Below, one piece after another: positions 1 through 10,135 of a stretch of 21,123 nucleotides of DNA (the stretch's first letter is position 1; every line of letters starts with the position of its first letter). The position numbers and the translations under genes are program-made. A model generated the notes under the pieces. The model saw only the letters and a list, made by a program, of their open reading frames with translations, ran no database searches and was not told the origin of the DNA. Source of the DNA: JANNOG01 sp050329415 (GTDB lineage: Bacteria > Actinomycetota > Actinomycetes > Actinomycetales > JBBAYJ01); NCBI GenBank assembly GCA_050329415.1, contig JBHJOS010000144.1, positions 1 to 21,123 of the forward strand, in the 5' to 3' direction.

Positions 1-194
1 ATGCGGCCGGCGCTGGTGTGGGGCTGGGCGATGTAACCCTGCTCCTCGAGCACCGCCATGTCGTTGCGCACCGTCGCCGGGCTGACGCCGAGACCGTGCC
101 GCTCGACGAGGGCGCGCGAACCCACCGGCTCGTGGGTCGCCACGAAATCCTCGACGATGGCCCGGAGCACGGCGAGGCGCCGGTCGTCGTTCAC
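1..194 (-). CDS. hrcA: Heat-inducible transcription repressor HrcA (5' end only)
   Basis: HrcA is the repressor of class I heat-shock genes and binds the CIRCE operator. Only the first 64 or so residues lie here; the gene leaves the window on the left. The visible part is the N-terminal winged-helix DNA-binding domain, with the family's typical wording (VEDFVATHEPVGSRAL, then VSPATVRNDMAVLEEQGYI). The GTG start at 192-194 is chosen because a strong AGGAGG ribosome-binding site sits about 9 bases upstream on the minus strand and the protein then begins with the usual short NDDRRLAVLRAIV helix. A CIRCE element lies about 50 bases upstream, which supports both the identity and autoregulation. 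In actinobacteria hrcA is usually followed by dnaJ, which would be outside this window. Confidence 0.93.
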   Translation of the reverse strand, partial: MNDDRRLAVLRAIVEDFVATHEPVGSRALVERHGLGVSPATVRNDMAVLEEQGYIAQPHTSAGR

Positions 195-240
195 GTCGCC
201 ACCTCCTCCTGGCCGTCGGCGCCGACCGCCGGGACCTGTG

Positions 241-267
241 CTGGCACTTGACGCGGTCGAGTGCCAG
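241..267. promoter_or_regulatory. CIRCE operator (HrcA-binding inverted repeat)
   Basis: The sequence reads CTGGCACTT, nine spacer bases, GAGTGCCAG. This is the CIRCE layout (consensus arms about TTAGCACTC and GAGTGCTAA) in its high-GC form; eight of nine arm positions pair, with one T in place of C at position 249. It sits between hrcA (minus) and the first DUF4870 gene (plus). A TACCCT -10-like hexamer on the minus strand at 266-271 touches its edge, so hrcA transcription would start inside the operator, as is usual for CIRCE control. Confidence 0.9.
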
Positions 268-367
268 GGTACGCCCGCGTGCGCCCGGGCGCCGGTGGGG
301 ATGACCCCCTGACGAGAGGGTGGCTCGCCACCTGGAGCCGACGGACCCGGGTACCTACGGTGAACTC

Positions 368-853
368 ATGACCACGAACCCCCCGGAGTCCTCGGAGGCC
401 GCCACCGGTACCAGCCCGCCGCCCGCCCCCGCGGCCCCTGCCCCCGTTCCTGCCCCCGTTCCTGCCCCCGTCCCGGGGCCGCGCCCCATGGACCCGAACG
501 ACGAGAAGACGTGGGCGATCCTCACCCACCTCTCGCCGCTGCTCGGCTTCGCCACCGGCGTGCTGTTCGCGGCGCCGCTGGTCCTGTACTTCGTCCTCAG
601 GGACCGCGGGCCGTTCATCCGGCACCACGTGACGGAGTCGCTCAACGCCATCCTGTCCCTCGCGCTGTACAGCGTCGCCCTCGGCGTCGTCCTCACCCTG
701 TTCACGATCGTGACGTTCGGGGTGGGCGCGTTCGCGTTCGCGCTCTACGCCCCGCTCGGCGTCGTCGCGGCCGTGTTCTGGGTGATCGCGGCGATCGAGA
801 CCAGCCGCGGGCGCTGGTACCGGTACCCGCTGGTCGTCCGCTTCGTCCGCTGA
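368..853 (+). CDS. DUF4870 domain-containing membrane protein (first copy)
   Basis: A 161-residue small membrane protein of unknown function. Residues 1-45 form a Pro/Ala-rich cytoplasmic tail containing a PAPV repeat. The DUF4870 (Tic20-like fold) domain follows at about residues 46-161: THLSPLLGF near 53, a first membrane segment at about 58-77, the family's polar segment DRGPFIRHHVTESLNAIL at about 79-96, further hydrophobic segments at about 97-118 and 120-143, and the closing WYRYPLVVRFV. The ATG at 368 is chosen over an in-frame upstream start at 320 because the extra 16 residues look unrelated to the family; no strong ribosome-binding site is visible. It is divergent from hrcA across the CIRCE element. 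A paralogue follows 148 bases downstream. Confidence 0.85.
   Translation: MTTNPPESSEAATGTSPPPAPAAPAPVPAPVPAPVPGPRPMDPNDEKTWAILTHLSPLLGFATGVLFAAPLVLYFVLRDRGPFIRHHVTESLNAILSLALYSVALGVVLTLFTIVTFGVGAFAFALYAPLGVVAAVFWVIAAIETSRGRWYRYPLVVRFVR
437..472 (+). repeat. Three tandem 12-bp units coding for PAPV
   Basis: The unit CCTGCCCCCGTT occurs at 437-448, 449-460 and 461-472 (the last copy ends TC). It encodes the PAPVPAPVPAPV stretch in the disordered tail of the first DUF4870 protein. This is a simple in-frame expansion with no visible effect on the membrane domain. Confidence 0.8.
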
Positions 854-1001
854 GGACCCGCTGCGTCGGCACCGCACCACGTCCGGTCGGCAGCGCAGGG
901 CAAGGCGCAGGGCAACACGAGGCGCACGCCACGCCCGGATCGTCCCCACGCACGGCGCCGAGCGCACTAACGTTCGGCTCGCCCGACCGACAGGAGGTCC
1001 C

Positions 1002-1451
1002 ATGAGCACGCCCGAGACGCCGCAGACCCCCGACACCCCGCCGAGCGGGGGCTACAGCGCACCACCGCCTTCTCAGGGCGGGTACCCCACCCCCCCACAC
1101 CCGGGACAGCCAGTGGCAGGAGCCCCCGTGAGCGAGTCCGACGAGCGCACCTGGGCGATGCTCGGCCACATCGGCGGCATCCTCATCGGCTTCATCGCCG
1201 GCCTCATCGTCTACCTGGTCTACAAGGACCGGTCGCGGTACCTCAAGGAGCAGGGCGCCGAGGCGCTGAACTTCCAGATCACGATCTACATCGCCTATGT
1301 GGTGAGCGCGATCCTGTCGTTGGTGTTCATCGGAATCCTGACGTGGATCGCGGCCATCATCGTGCAGATCGTCTTCGGGATCATCGCCGGCCTCGCGGCC
1401 AACAAGCACGAGAACTACCGGTACCCGTTCGCCATCCGCCTCATCAAGTGA
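1002..1451 (+). CDS. DUF4870 domain-containing membrane protein (second copy)
   Basis: A 149-residue small membrane protein of unknown function. It has a Pro/Gly-rich N-terminal tail (about residues 1-42), then the DUF4870 domain: SDERTWAMLGHIGGIL, a membrane segment at about 53-70, the signature RYLKEQGAEALNFQI at about 77-91, two further hydrophobic segments, and the closing NYRYPFAIRLIK. The start is well supported by AGGAGGT seven bases upstream. The closest relative in view is the gene just upstream, which has the same architecture, so this is probably an old tandem duplication. A possible -10 box (TAACGT) lies at 968-973, suggesting its own promoter in the 148-base gap. Its 3' end overlaps the convergent hemW by 8 bases. 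Confidence 0.88.
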   Translation: MSTPETPQTPDTPPSGGYSAPPPSQGGYPTPPHPGQPVAGAPVSESDERTWAMLGHIGGILIGFIAGLIVYLVYKDRSRYLKEQGAEALNFQITIYIAYVVSAILSLVFIGILTWIAAIIVQIVFGIIAGLAANKHENYRYPFAIRLIK

Positions 1452-2712
1452 CCGCGGCCGCGGGCCGGCCGGTCGCGGTCAGCTCGCGGGTCACGACGTC
1501 GGCGAGCAGACGCCCTCGCCGGGTGGGGACAACCCGCCCGGCCCGGGCGTTGTCGCCGTCCAGCAGCCCGTCGGCGACGAGTCCGGCCACGACCGACCCC
1601 GACACCCCCAGGTCGTCGACCGCCACTCCCTCCGCCAGGCGGCTGCCGAGCATCACGCGCTCCAGCCACCTGTCCTCGGGGCCGAGCACCTCGCGGGCCT
1701 CCGCCGGGCTGCGCCCCGCCCCGACCGCCGCCGCCCACGGCTGTGGGTGGCGGACGTTCCACCAGCGCACACCACCGACATGGCTGTGCGCGCCGGGGCC
1801 GATCCCCCACCAGTCGTCGCCACGCCAGTAACCGAGGTTGTGGCGGCAGGCGTCGCCCGGGGTGCGGGCCCAGTTGCTGATCTCGTACCAGGCGTAGCCC
1901 GCGGCCGCCAGGACGTCGTCGACCAGTTCGTACCGGTCGGCCTGCTCGTCCGCCCAGTCGTCCGGCGCCGGCAGCGCCACCTCGCCGCGACGGACCCGGG
2001 CGGCCAGCCGGGTCCCCGGCTCGACGGTGAGCCCGTACGCCGACACGTGGTCGGGACCCGCCGCGACCGCGGCGTCCAGGCTGGCCCGCCAGTCGGCGAG
2101 CGACTCCCCCGGCGTGCCGTAGATGAGGTCGAGGCTCACGGCGAGGCCGGCGTCGCGGGCCCACCGGACGACCTCGGGGATGCGCCGCGGGTCGTGGGTG
2201 CGGTCGAGGCCGGCGAGGACGTGCGGCACCGCGGACTGCATGCCGAACGAGACCCTCGTGAAGCCCCCGGAGGCCAGGGCGGCCAGCGACTCGGGCGTCA
2301 CGGAGTCCGGGTTGGCCTCGGTCGTGACCTCGGCGCCCGGCTCCAGGCCGAACCGATCGGCGAGACCGGCGAGCAGCCGGACCAGGTCGGCGGCCGGCAG
2401 CTCCGTCGGCGTGCCGCCACCCAGGAACACCGTGGCGAGCCGACGCCGCGGCAGCCCGGCGCGGTCGAGGACGTGGACGGCGAGGTCGGCTTCGGCGAGT
2501 GCGGCATCGACGTAGCCGGCCCGGCTCGCCCCCGCCACGGAGCCCAGCTCGTCGGCGGTGTAGGTGGTGAAGTCGCAGTACCCGCACCGCACCCGGCAGT
2601 ACGGGACGTGGAGGTAGACCCCGAGCACCCGGTCGGTCGCCCCCTCGGCGGCCGATGCCGGGAGGGCGCCGTCGGCCGGTGCCGGGTGGCCGACCGGGGA
2701 GCGGCCCGGCAT
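1444..2712 (-). CDS. hemW: HemW, radical SAM heme chaperone (formerly coproporphyrinogen III oxidase-like)
   Basis: HemW is a radical-SAM family member that binds heme and delivers it to respiratory proteins; older annotations call it an oxygen-independent coproporphyrinogen oxidase. The 422-residue protein carries the iron-sulfur cluster motif CRVRCGYC (cysteines 39, 43, 46) in the context YLHVPYCRVRCGYCDF. It also has the SAM-binding GGGTPT loop at about 98-103 and a C-terminal HemN-type winged helix. True HemN enzymes have an extra cysteine after the triad (CxxxCxxCxC); here the residue after YC is D then F, which favours HemW. Its ATG overlaps the stop of the upstream MOSC gene by one base (TGATG), so translation is probably coupled within lepA - MOSC - hemW. 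Confidence 0.93.
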   Translation of the reverse strand: MPGRSPVGHPAPADGALPASAAEGATDRVLGVYLHVPYCRVRCGYCDFTTYTADELGSVAGASRAGYVDAALAEADLAVHVLDRAGLPRRRLATVFLGGGTPTELPAADLVRLLAGLADRFGLEPGAEVTTEANPDSVTPESLAALASGGFTRVSFGMQSAVPHVLAGLDRTHDPRRIPEVVRWARDAGLAVSLDLIYGTPGESLADWRASLDAAVAAGPDHVSAYGLTVEPGTRLAARVRRGEVALPAPDDWADEQADRYELVDDVLAAAGYAWYEISNWARTPGDACRHNLGYWRGDDWWGIGPGAHSHVGGVRWWNVRHPQPWAAAVGAGRSPAEAREVLGPEDRWLERVMLGSRLAEGVAVDDLGVSGSVVAGLVADGLLDGDNARAGRVVPTRRGRLLADVVTRELTATGRPAAAVT

Positions 2713-3440
2713 CAGGCCCGCTGCAGGGCCCGGCCGGTCGCCGCGCGCAGCGCCGGCTGCAGGCGGACCTCGCCGGCCTCGTGGGCGTCGAGCAGGGCCT
2801 GGGCGTCCGCCGACGACTGCTCCCGGAACCAGCGGCCGATCGTCACCCCGTGGGCGGGACGCGCGACGACGGTCACCGGGTCACCCGCGGTCACCGTGCC
2901 GGGGGCGAGGACCCGCAGGTAGGTGCCGGTGAGGCCCTTCGCGTGGAAGCGCTTGACCCAGCGCGGCTCGCCCATCCGGGCGGCGAACTTGGCGCACGGG
3001 GTGCGGGGGCTGGTGACCTCCAGCAGCGGGCCGGTGCCGGGCTCGCCGACCTGCCACCGCTCGCCGATGACCGCCCCGGTGACCGGAAGGCCGGCGACCC
3101 GGAGGTTCTCGCCGAACAGTCCGGGCGGGATCTCGCGTTCCAGCTCCGTCACCCACACGTCGGCGTCGGCGTCCGCGTAGGCGTAGACGGCCTGGTCGTG
3201 GCCGCCGTGGTAGCGGGTGTCGACGATGACGTCGCCCTCGACGCCGAGCGGGCCGACGGCGACCGAGCCGGAGAGCGGGACCTTGCCGATGCCGGAGTCG
3301 CCGTACTCCCCCGACGGCGGGTGCAGCTGCCGGATCGCCTCCCGGGCGGCGCAGACCGCGGTGACCCGGCCGGTCGCGAGCGCCCCGGCCGGCGCGGTGC
3401 CCGGGTGGGCGTCCGGCCCGGTCGCCGGTGCGGCGGTCAT
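2712..3440 (-). CDS. MOSC domain protein of the YiiM family
   Basis: MOSC domains bind molybdenum cofactor; the YiiM/YcbX group reduces N-hydroxylated substrates such as 6-hydroxylaminopurine. This 242-residue protein has the YiiM layout. An N-terminal substrate-facing part (IGKVPLSGSVAVGPLGVEGD at about 51-70) is followed by DTRYHGGHDQAVYAY at about 74-88, FGENLRV at about 109-115, and the conserved molybdenum-ligand cysteine in TSPRTPCAKF (Cys149). The C-terminal three-helix domain is at about 200-225. The start at 3440 overlaps the lepA stop by four bases (ATGA), and the gene's own stop overlaps the hemW start, so it is embedded in the lepA - hemW operon. The substrate cannot be deduced from sequence; cofactor use is by family analogy. 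Confidence 0.87.
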   Translation of the reverse strand: MTAAPATGPDAHPGTAPAGALATGRVTAVCAAREAIRQLHPPSGEYGDSGIGKVPLSGSVAVGPLGVEGDVIVDTRYHGGHDQAVYAYADADADVWVTELEREIPPGLFGENLRVAGLPVTGAVIGERWQVGEPGTGPLLEVTSPRTPCAKFAARMGEPRWVKRFHAKGLTGTYLRVLAPGTVTAGDPVTVVARPAHGVTIGRWFREQSSADAQALLDAHEAGEVRLQPALRAATGRALQRA

Positions 3441-5308
3441 CGCCGGGCCTCGGCCTTCTCGGTCTTGGCCCCGCCTCCGGCGTCGGAGGACAGGGCGGCG
3501 ATGAACGCCTCCTGGGGCACCTCGACGCGGCCGACCATCTTCATCCGCTTCTTCCCCTCCTTCTGCTTCTCCAGCAGCTTGCGCTTGCGGCTGATGTCGC
3601 CGCCGTAGCACTTGGCGAGGACGTCCTTGCGCAGGGCGCGGATGTTCTCCCGCGCGATGATGCGGGAGCCGATGGCGGCCTGGATGGGCACCTCGAACTG
3701 CTGGCGCGGGATGAGCTCCTTGAGCTTGCCGGCCATGGCGACGCCGTACGGGTAGGCCTTGTCCTTGTGGACGATGGCGCTGAAGGCGTCCACGGTCTCG
3801 CCCTGGAGCAGGATGTCGACCTTGACGAGGTCGGCGGTCTGCTCGCCGGACAGCTCGTAGTCGAAACTCGCGTACCCGCGGGTGCGGGACTTCAGCACGT
3901 CGAAGAAGTCGAACACGATCTCGGCGAGCGGCAGCGTGTACCGCATCTCGACCCGGGACTCCGACAGGTAGTCCATGCCGCCGAGGACGCCGCGCCGGGT
4001 CTGGCAGAGGTCCATGATCGCGCCGATGTACTCGCTCGGCGCGATGACCGTCGACTTGACGACCGGCTCGTGGACCTCCTTGATCTTGCCCGGCGGGTAC
4101 TCGGACGGGTTCATCACCACGCGCTCGGTGAGGTCCTCCATGGTGACGCGGTAGACGACGTTCGGCGCGGTCGAGATGAGGTCGAGGTCGAACTCCCGCT
4201 CGAGGCGCTCCCGGACGATCTCGAGGTGGAGCAGGCCGAGGAAGCCGCACCGGAACCCGAACCCGAGCGCTGCGGACGTCTCGGGCTCGAAGGTGAGCGC
4301 GGCCTCGTTGAGCTTGAGTTTGTCGAGGGCGTCCCGCAGGTCCGGGTAGTCCGAGCCGTCCACCGGGTACAGCCCGGAGAACACCATCGGCTTGGGTTCG
4401 GAGTAGCCGGCAAGCGCCCCCGTGGCGCCCTTGGCGGCAGTGGTGACCGTGTCGCCGACCTTGGACTGGCGGACGTCCTTGACCCCGGTGATGAGGTAGC
4501 CGACCTCGCCGGCGCCCAGCCCGCGGGACGGCTCGGGCTCCGGGCTGATGACCCCGATCTCCAGCAGGTCGTGCTGGGCCTTGGTCGACATCATGGCGAT
4601 CCGCTCCCGCGCGGACAGCCGACCGTCGATCACCCGGACGTAGGTGACGACGCCCCGGTAGCTGTCGTAGACGCTGTCGAAGATCATCGCCCGGCACGGC
4701 GCGTCGAGGTCACCGGCCGGGGACGGGACCTCCCGGACGATCCGGTCCAGCAGCGGCTCGACGCCCTCCCCGGTCTTGCCCGACACCCGCAGGCAGTCGG
4801 CCGGGTCGATGCCGAGCAGGCCGGCCAGCTCCTCGGCGTACAGGTCGGGCTGGGCGGCCGGCAGGTCGATCTTGTTGAGCACCGGGACGATCGCGAGGTC
4901 GTTCTCCATGGCCAGGTACAGGTTCGCCAGGGTCTGCGCCTCGATGCCCTGGGCGGCGTCGACCAGCAGCACCGCGCCCTCGCAGGCCGCGAGCGACCGG
5001 GACACCTCGTACGAGAAGTCGACGTGGCCGGGCGTGTCGATCATGTTGAGGGCGTAGGTCTCACCGTCGGCGGCCTGCCAGGGCATCCGGACGGCCTGCG
5101 ACTTGATCGTGATGCCGCGCTCGCGCTCGATGTCCATCCGGTCGAGGTACTGGGCGCGCATCTTGCGGGCCTCGACGATGCCGGTGATCTGCAGCATGCG
5201 GTCGGCCAGGGTCGACTTGCCGTGGTCGATGTGGGCGATGATGCAGAAGTTGCGGATCCGCTCCTGCGGGGTCGCCGCCACCGGCTGCGGGGTCGGGGCG
5301 AGGGGCAC
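3437..5308 (-). CDS. lepA: Elongation factor 4 (LepA), ribosome-associated GTPase
   Basis: LepA/EF4 is a translational GTPase that acts on the ribosome during initiation and stress. At 623 residues it is of usual family length. G-domain motifs are intact: P-loop AHIDHGKST at 25-33, switch I ERERGITIKSQ at 61-71, DTPGHVDF at about 92-99 and NKIDLP further on. Domains II and III follow, and then the LepA-specific C-terminal domain ending in a basic segment (YGGDISRKRKLLEKQKEGKKRMK region). The GTG at 5308 is used; it has only a weak GAGG four bases upstream, so a slightly different start is possible. It is the first gene of the overlapped lepA - MOSC - hemW unit. The 69-base gap to metH leaves it unclear whether lepA is read from its own promoter or by read-through. 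Confidence 0.97.
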   Translation of the reverse strand: MPLAPTPQPVAATPQERIRNFCIIAHIDHGKSTLADRMLQITGIVEARKMRAQYLDRMDIERERGITIKSQAVRMPWQAADGETYALNMIDTPGHVDFSYEVSRSLAACEGAVLLVDAAQGIEAQTLANLYLAMENDLAIVPVLNKIDLPAAQPDLYAEELAGLLGIDPADCLRVSGKTGEGVEPLLDRIVREVPSPAGDLDAPCRAMIFDSVYDSYRGVVTYVRVIDGRLSARERIAMMSTKAQHDLLEIGVISPEPEPSRGLGAGEVGYLITGVKDVRQSKVGDTVTTAAKGATGALAGYSEPKPMVFSGLYPVDGSDYPDLRDALDKLKLNEAALTFEPETSAALGFGFRCGFLGLLHLEIVRERLEREFDLDLISTAPNVVYRVTMEDLTERVVMNPSEYPPGKIKEVHEPVVKSTVIAPSEYIGAIMDLCQTRRGVLGGMDYLSESRVEMRYTLPLAEIVFDFFDVLKSRTRGYASFDYELSGEQTADLVKVDILLQGETVDAFSAIVHKDKAYPYGVAMAGKLKELIPRQQFEVPIQAAIGSRIIARENIRALRKDVLAKCYGGDISRKRKLLEKQKEGKKRMKMVGRVEVPQEAFIAALSSDAGGGAKTEKAEARR

Positions 5309-5377
5309 GCCTCATGGTGTCACGGCGCCACGCTCCGAATGCGCCCGCGGCCGACGTGGAGTCGTGGACCGGCGCCG

Positions 5378-8983
<3,606 letters not shown>

Positions 8984-8988
8984 TGCCT

Positions 8989-9009
8989 CACCTCCATAGG
9001 GGGGAGGCG
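8989..9009 (-). promoter_or_regulatory. metH RBS-sequestering hairpin (riboswitch expression platform)
   Basis: On the minus strand, CGCCUCC (9009-9003) can pair with the ribosome-binding site GGAGGUG (8995-8989) around a seven-base loop, giving six Watson-Crick pairs and one G-U. Bases 9004-9009 of this anti-RBS strand are also the 3' strand of the riboswitch pseudoknot. The two folds therefore exclude each other: with SAH bound, the pseudoknot holds this strand and the site is free; without it, the site is masked. The logic is inferred from base pairing. Confidence 0.65.
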
Positions 9010-9072
9010 CCCTTGCCCATGGTCGATGGGACCGAGCGTGGCGGACCCTCGCCCGTCGCAGCGCCCCTCGGC
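9004..9072 (-). promoter_or_regulatory. Candidate S-adenosylhomocysteine (SAH) riboswitch aptamer upstream of metH
   Basis: Read on the minus strand, the elements match the SAH-riboswitch fold as I recall it from published structures. P1 is GCCGAG (9072-9067) with CUCGGU (9036-9031). The conserved joining segment is GCGCUGCGA (9064-9056). P2 is CGGGC-GAGG-GUCCG (9055-9042), followed by CCACG (9041-9037). An optional hairpin CCCAU/AUGGG lies at 9030-9016, then CAAGG. The pseudoknot pairs GGGGCGC (9067-9061) with GCGCCUC (9010-9004), six Watson-Crick pairs and one G-U. The remembered consensus has CCAGG where this has CCACG, a single deviation at 9038. SAH riboswitches normally turn on genes that recycle SAH and homocysteine, including metH, so the context fits. 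Confidence 0.78.
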
Positions 9073-9081
9073 CCGCTCTCG

Positions 9082-9087
9082 AGTGTA
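9082..9087 (-). promoter_or_regulatory. Candidate -10 box of the metH promoter
   Basis: TACACT on the minus strand matches the actinobacterial TANNNT -10 pattern. A start seven bases downstream (about 9075) would place the 5' end of the transcript right at the first helix of the SAH riboswitch (9072). No good -35 hexamer is visible at the expected spacing. Confidence 0.5.
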
Positions 9088-9148
9088 ACGGTGGACGCAC
9101 TCCCCGCCCTGGAGGCCCGCCAGAGCTCCTCTCGTGAGGCGGCGGGAC

Positions 9149-9384
9149 AGCCATGGCGGTCACGTCGGAGCTGGTCGACGGCTACGGCACCGCCTCCCTG
9201 GACTCCCGGAGAAAAGTCAGGTGAGCCTGCAGAGCCTCTCGATCAGCGCCTCGGCCTCCTCCCGGGTGTCCCCCGCGACCACGACGCCGGGGACGCCGGG
9301 GACGCCGGGGACGCCGGGGACGCCGGGGACGCCGGGGCTGTAGCCGGAGTACCCGGACGCGTCGTCACCCTCGAACACGACCAC
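9149..9384 (-). pseudogene. HicB-family antitoxin pseudogene with repeat expansion and frameshift
   Basis: From 9384 the reading VVVFEGDDASGYSGYS is the start of a HicB-family (UPF0150-like) antitoxin; the usual continuation is PDLPGVVVAGDTREEAEALI. Here the PDL segment is replaced by six PGV triplets, then VVAGDTREEAEALIER follows. At about 9239-9243 the frame breaks: the original frame ends at a TGA at 9217-9219, while the other frame continues with EALQAHLTFLRESREAVP, the typical HicB C-terminus. It then meets a TAG at 9182-9184 and continues PSTSSDVTA. A single lost base (ATC-CGAGAG to ATCGAGAG) would explain the break. No clear start codon or ribosome-binding site remains upstream of 9384, and no partner hicA-like toxin is visible. 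I read it as a dead antitoxin gene. Confidence 0.72.
9283..9336 (-). repeat. Six perfect tandem 9-bp repeats inside the hicB remnant
   Basis: The plus-strand unit GACGCCGGG is repeated six times without a mismatch. On the minus strand it reads CCCGGCGTC and encodes Pro-Gly-Val six times. A normal HicB has a single PGV at this spot, so the array most likely arose by replication slippage. Perfect identity of the copies points to recent expansion. Confidence 0.93.
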
Positions 9385-9434
9385 GTACCCGGCCCTGGGT
9401 GACGGCGGAGAAGGCTGCCCGGAAGGACACCGGT

Positions 9435-9456
9435 CGAGAGGCCGTCGCCCCTCTCG
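9435..9456 (-). terminator. Candidate hairpin terminator after the first vapBC module
   Basis: CGAGAGG (9435-9441) and CCTCTCG (9450-9456) form a perfect seven-pair stem around an eight-base loop, about 20 bases beyond the vapC stop. There is no U-tract, which is common for actinobacterial hairpins, so termination activity is only inferred. Confidence 0.4.
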
Positions 9457-9475
9457 GGCATGCCCCTCAGACCGC

Positions 9476-9862
9476 TCAGTGCCGCCCCAGCGCACATCCC
9501 AGGTCCGCTGCCCGCGCGGCAAGCTGGTCGTCGAACGTGGCGACGAGGGCGTCCGTGGCCTCGGCGGCGAGCAGGACACAGCAGTCCGGGAGCGTGAGCC
9601 GCGTGAGCCGACGCAGCTCCGCCAGGCGCTCGGGATCGTGACCGCTGACCGGCACGCGCTCGACCCCGAGGCGAGCGAGAGCCCGGGATCCCACGCCTGC
9701 CCGTCCTGCCCGGTCCGCTCCGGTGAGGACCTCCGCCACGGTGACGACACTGGCGGCGAAGGGCGCCTCCACATGGTCCAACAGGAGCTGGGTGGCACGC
9801 TCGTGGTGCTGATCGGAGAGCTCGAGATGCGCGATGAGGACGCTGGCGTCGAGGACGATCAC
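9476..9862 (-). CDS. vapC: PIN-domain ribonuclease toxin of a type II toxin-antitoxin system (VapC family)
   Basis: VapC toxins are Mg-dependent PIN-domain RNases that cut tRNA or rRNA when not held by their antitoxin. This 128-residue protein is full length and retains the acidic residues expected in the active site: Asp5 (MIVLDAS), Glu44 (TVAEVL), Asp93 (LPDCCVLLAA) and Asp111/112 (ATFDDQL). The GTG start overlaps the stop of the upstream antitoxin gene by four bases (GTGA), the usual coupling in these operons. It is the last intact gene of two tandem vapBC modules; the degraded hicB remnant follows. RNA target specificity cannot be read from sequence. Confidence 0.88.
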   Translation of the reverse strand: MIVLDASVLIAHLELSDQHHERATQLLLDHVEAPFAASVVTVAEVLTGADRAGRAGVGSRALARLGVERVPVSGHDPERLAELRRLTRLTLPDCCVLLAAEATDALVATFDDQLAARAADLGCALGRH

Positions 9863-10128
9863 GCCGGCCAGTCCCGCCGCAGGTCGTCGAGGTAGCCCGG
9901 CGGGTACACCCCGGCCAGCGCGCCGCTGGTCTCCTGGACGGCTCGTCTCCGCTCCACGATGCGCTGCTCACGCTCCCGGGCCAGCTGAGCTCGACCGACC
10001 TCGATGAGGCGCAGCAACAGCTTCGACCGCCTCGCGGCGTCGTCCGGCCAGTGACGGGCGGCCTCGTCGATCGCAGCGGCCACCGGGTCGGTCTCGGTGA
10101 TGACGTGTCGCGGTCGCGTGGTGGGCAC
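9859..10128 (-). CDS. VapB-type antitoxin partner of the downstream PIN toxin
   Basis: A predicted 89-residue antitoxin, identified mainly by position directly before, and overlapping, a PIN-domain toxin gene. The protein has a short basic N-terminus, a likely DNA-binding/dimer region (HVITETDPVAAAIDEAARHWPDD), a charged helix (about 40-65) and a C-terminal tail ending YPPGYLDDLRRDWPA that would wrap the toxin. It resembles a small actinobacterial antitoxin group I have seen next to PIN toxins. The GTG at 10128 is preferred because an inverted repeat that looks like its operator lies just upstream at 10136-10164. An in-frame GTG at 10188, two bases after the stop of the upstream vapC, would add 20 residues and place the operator inside the gene. 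Confidence 0.75.
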   Translation of the reverse strand: MPTTRPRHVITETDPVAAAIDEAARHWPDDAARRSKLLLRLIEVGRAQLAREREQRIVERRRAVQETSGALAGVYPPGYLDDLRRDWPA

Positions 10129-10135
10129 TCCTCGA

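Noticed and set aside
8984..9110. A cobalamin riboswitch upstream of the B12-dependent metH
   Set aside because: The leader is far too short and lacks a B12-box-like sequence; its helices fit the SAH aptamer instead.
9283..9336. A CRISPR-like array
   Set aside because: The units are 9 bases with no spacers between them, so this is a simple minisatellite. No cas gene is nearby.
9134..9343. A plus-strand frame with a PGTPGT collagen-like repeat
   Set aside because: It is the antisense reading of the 9-bp repeat in the hicB remnant; the minus strand carries recognisable HicB homology, the plus strand none.
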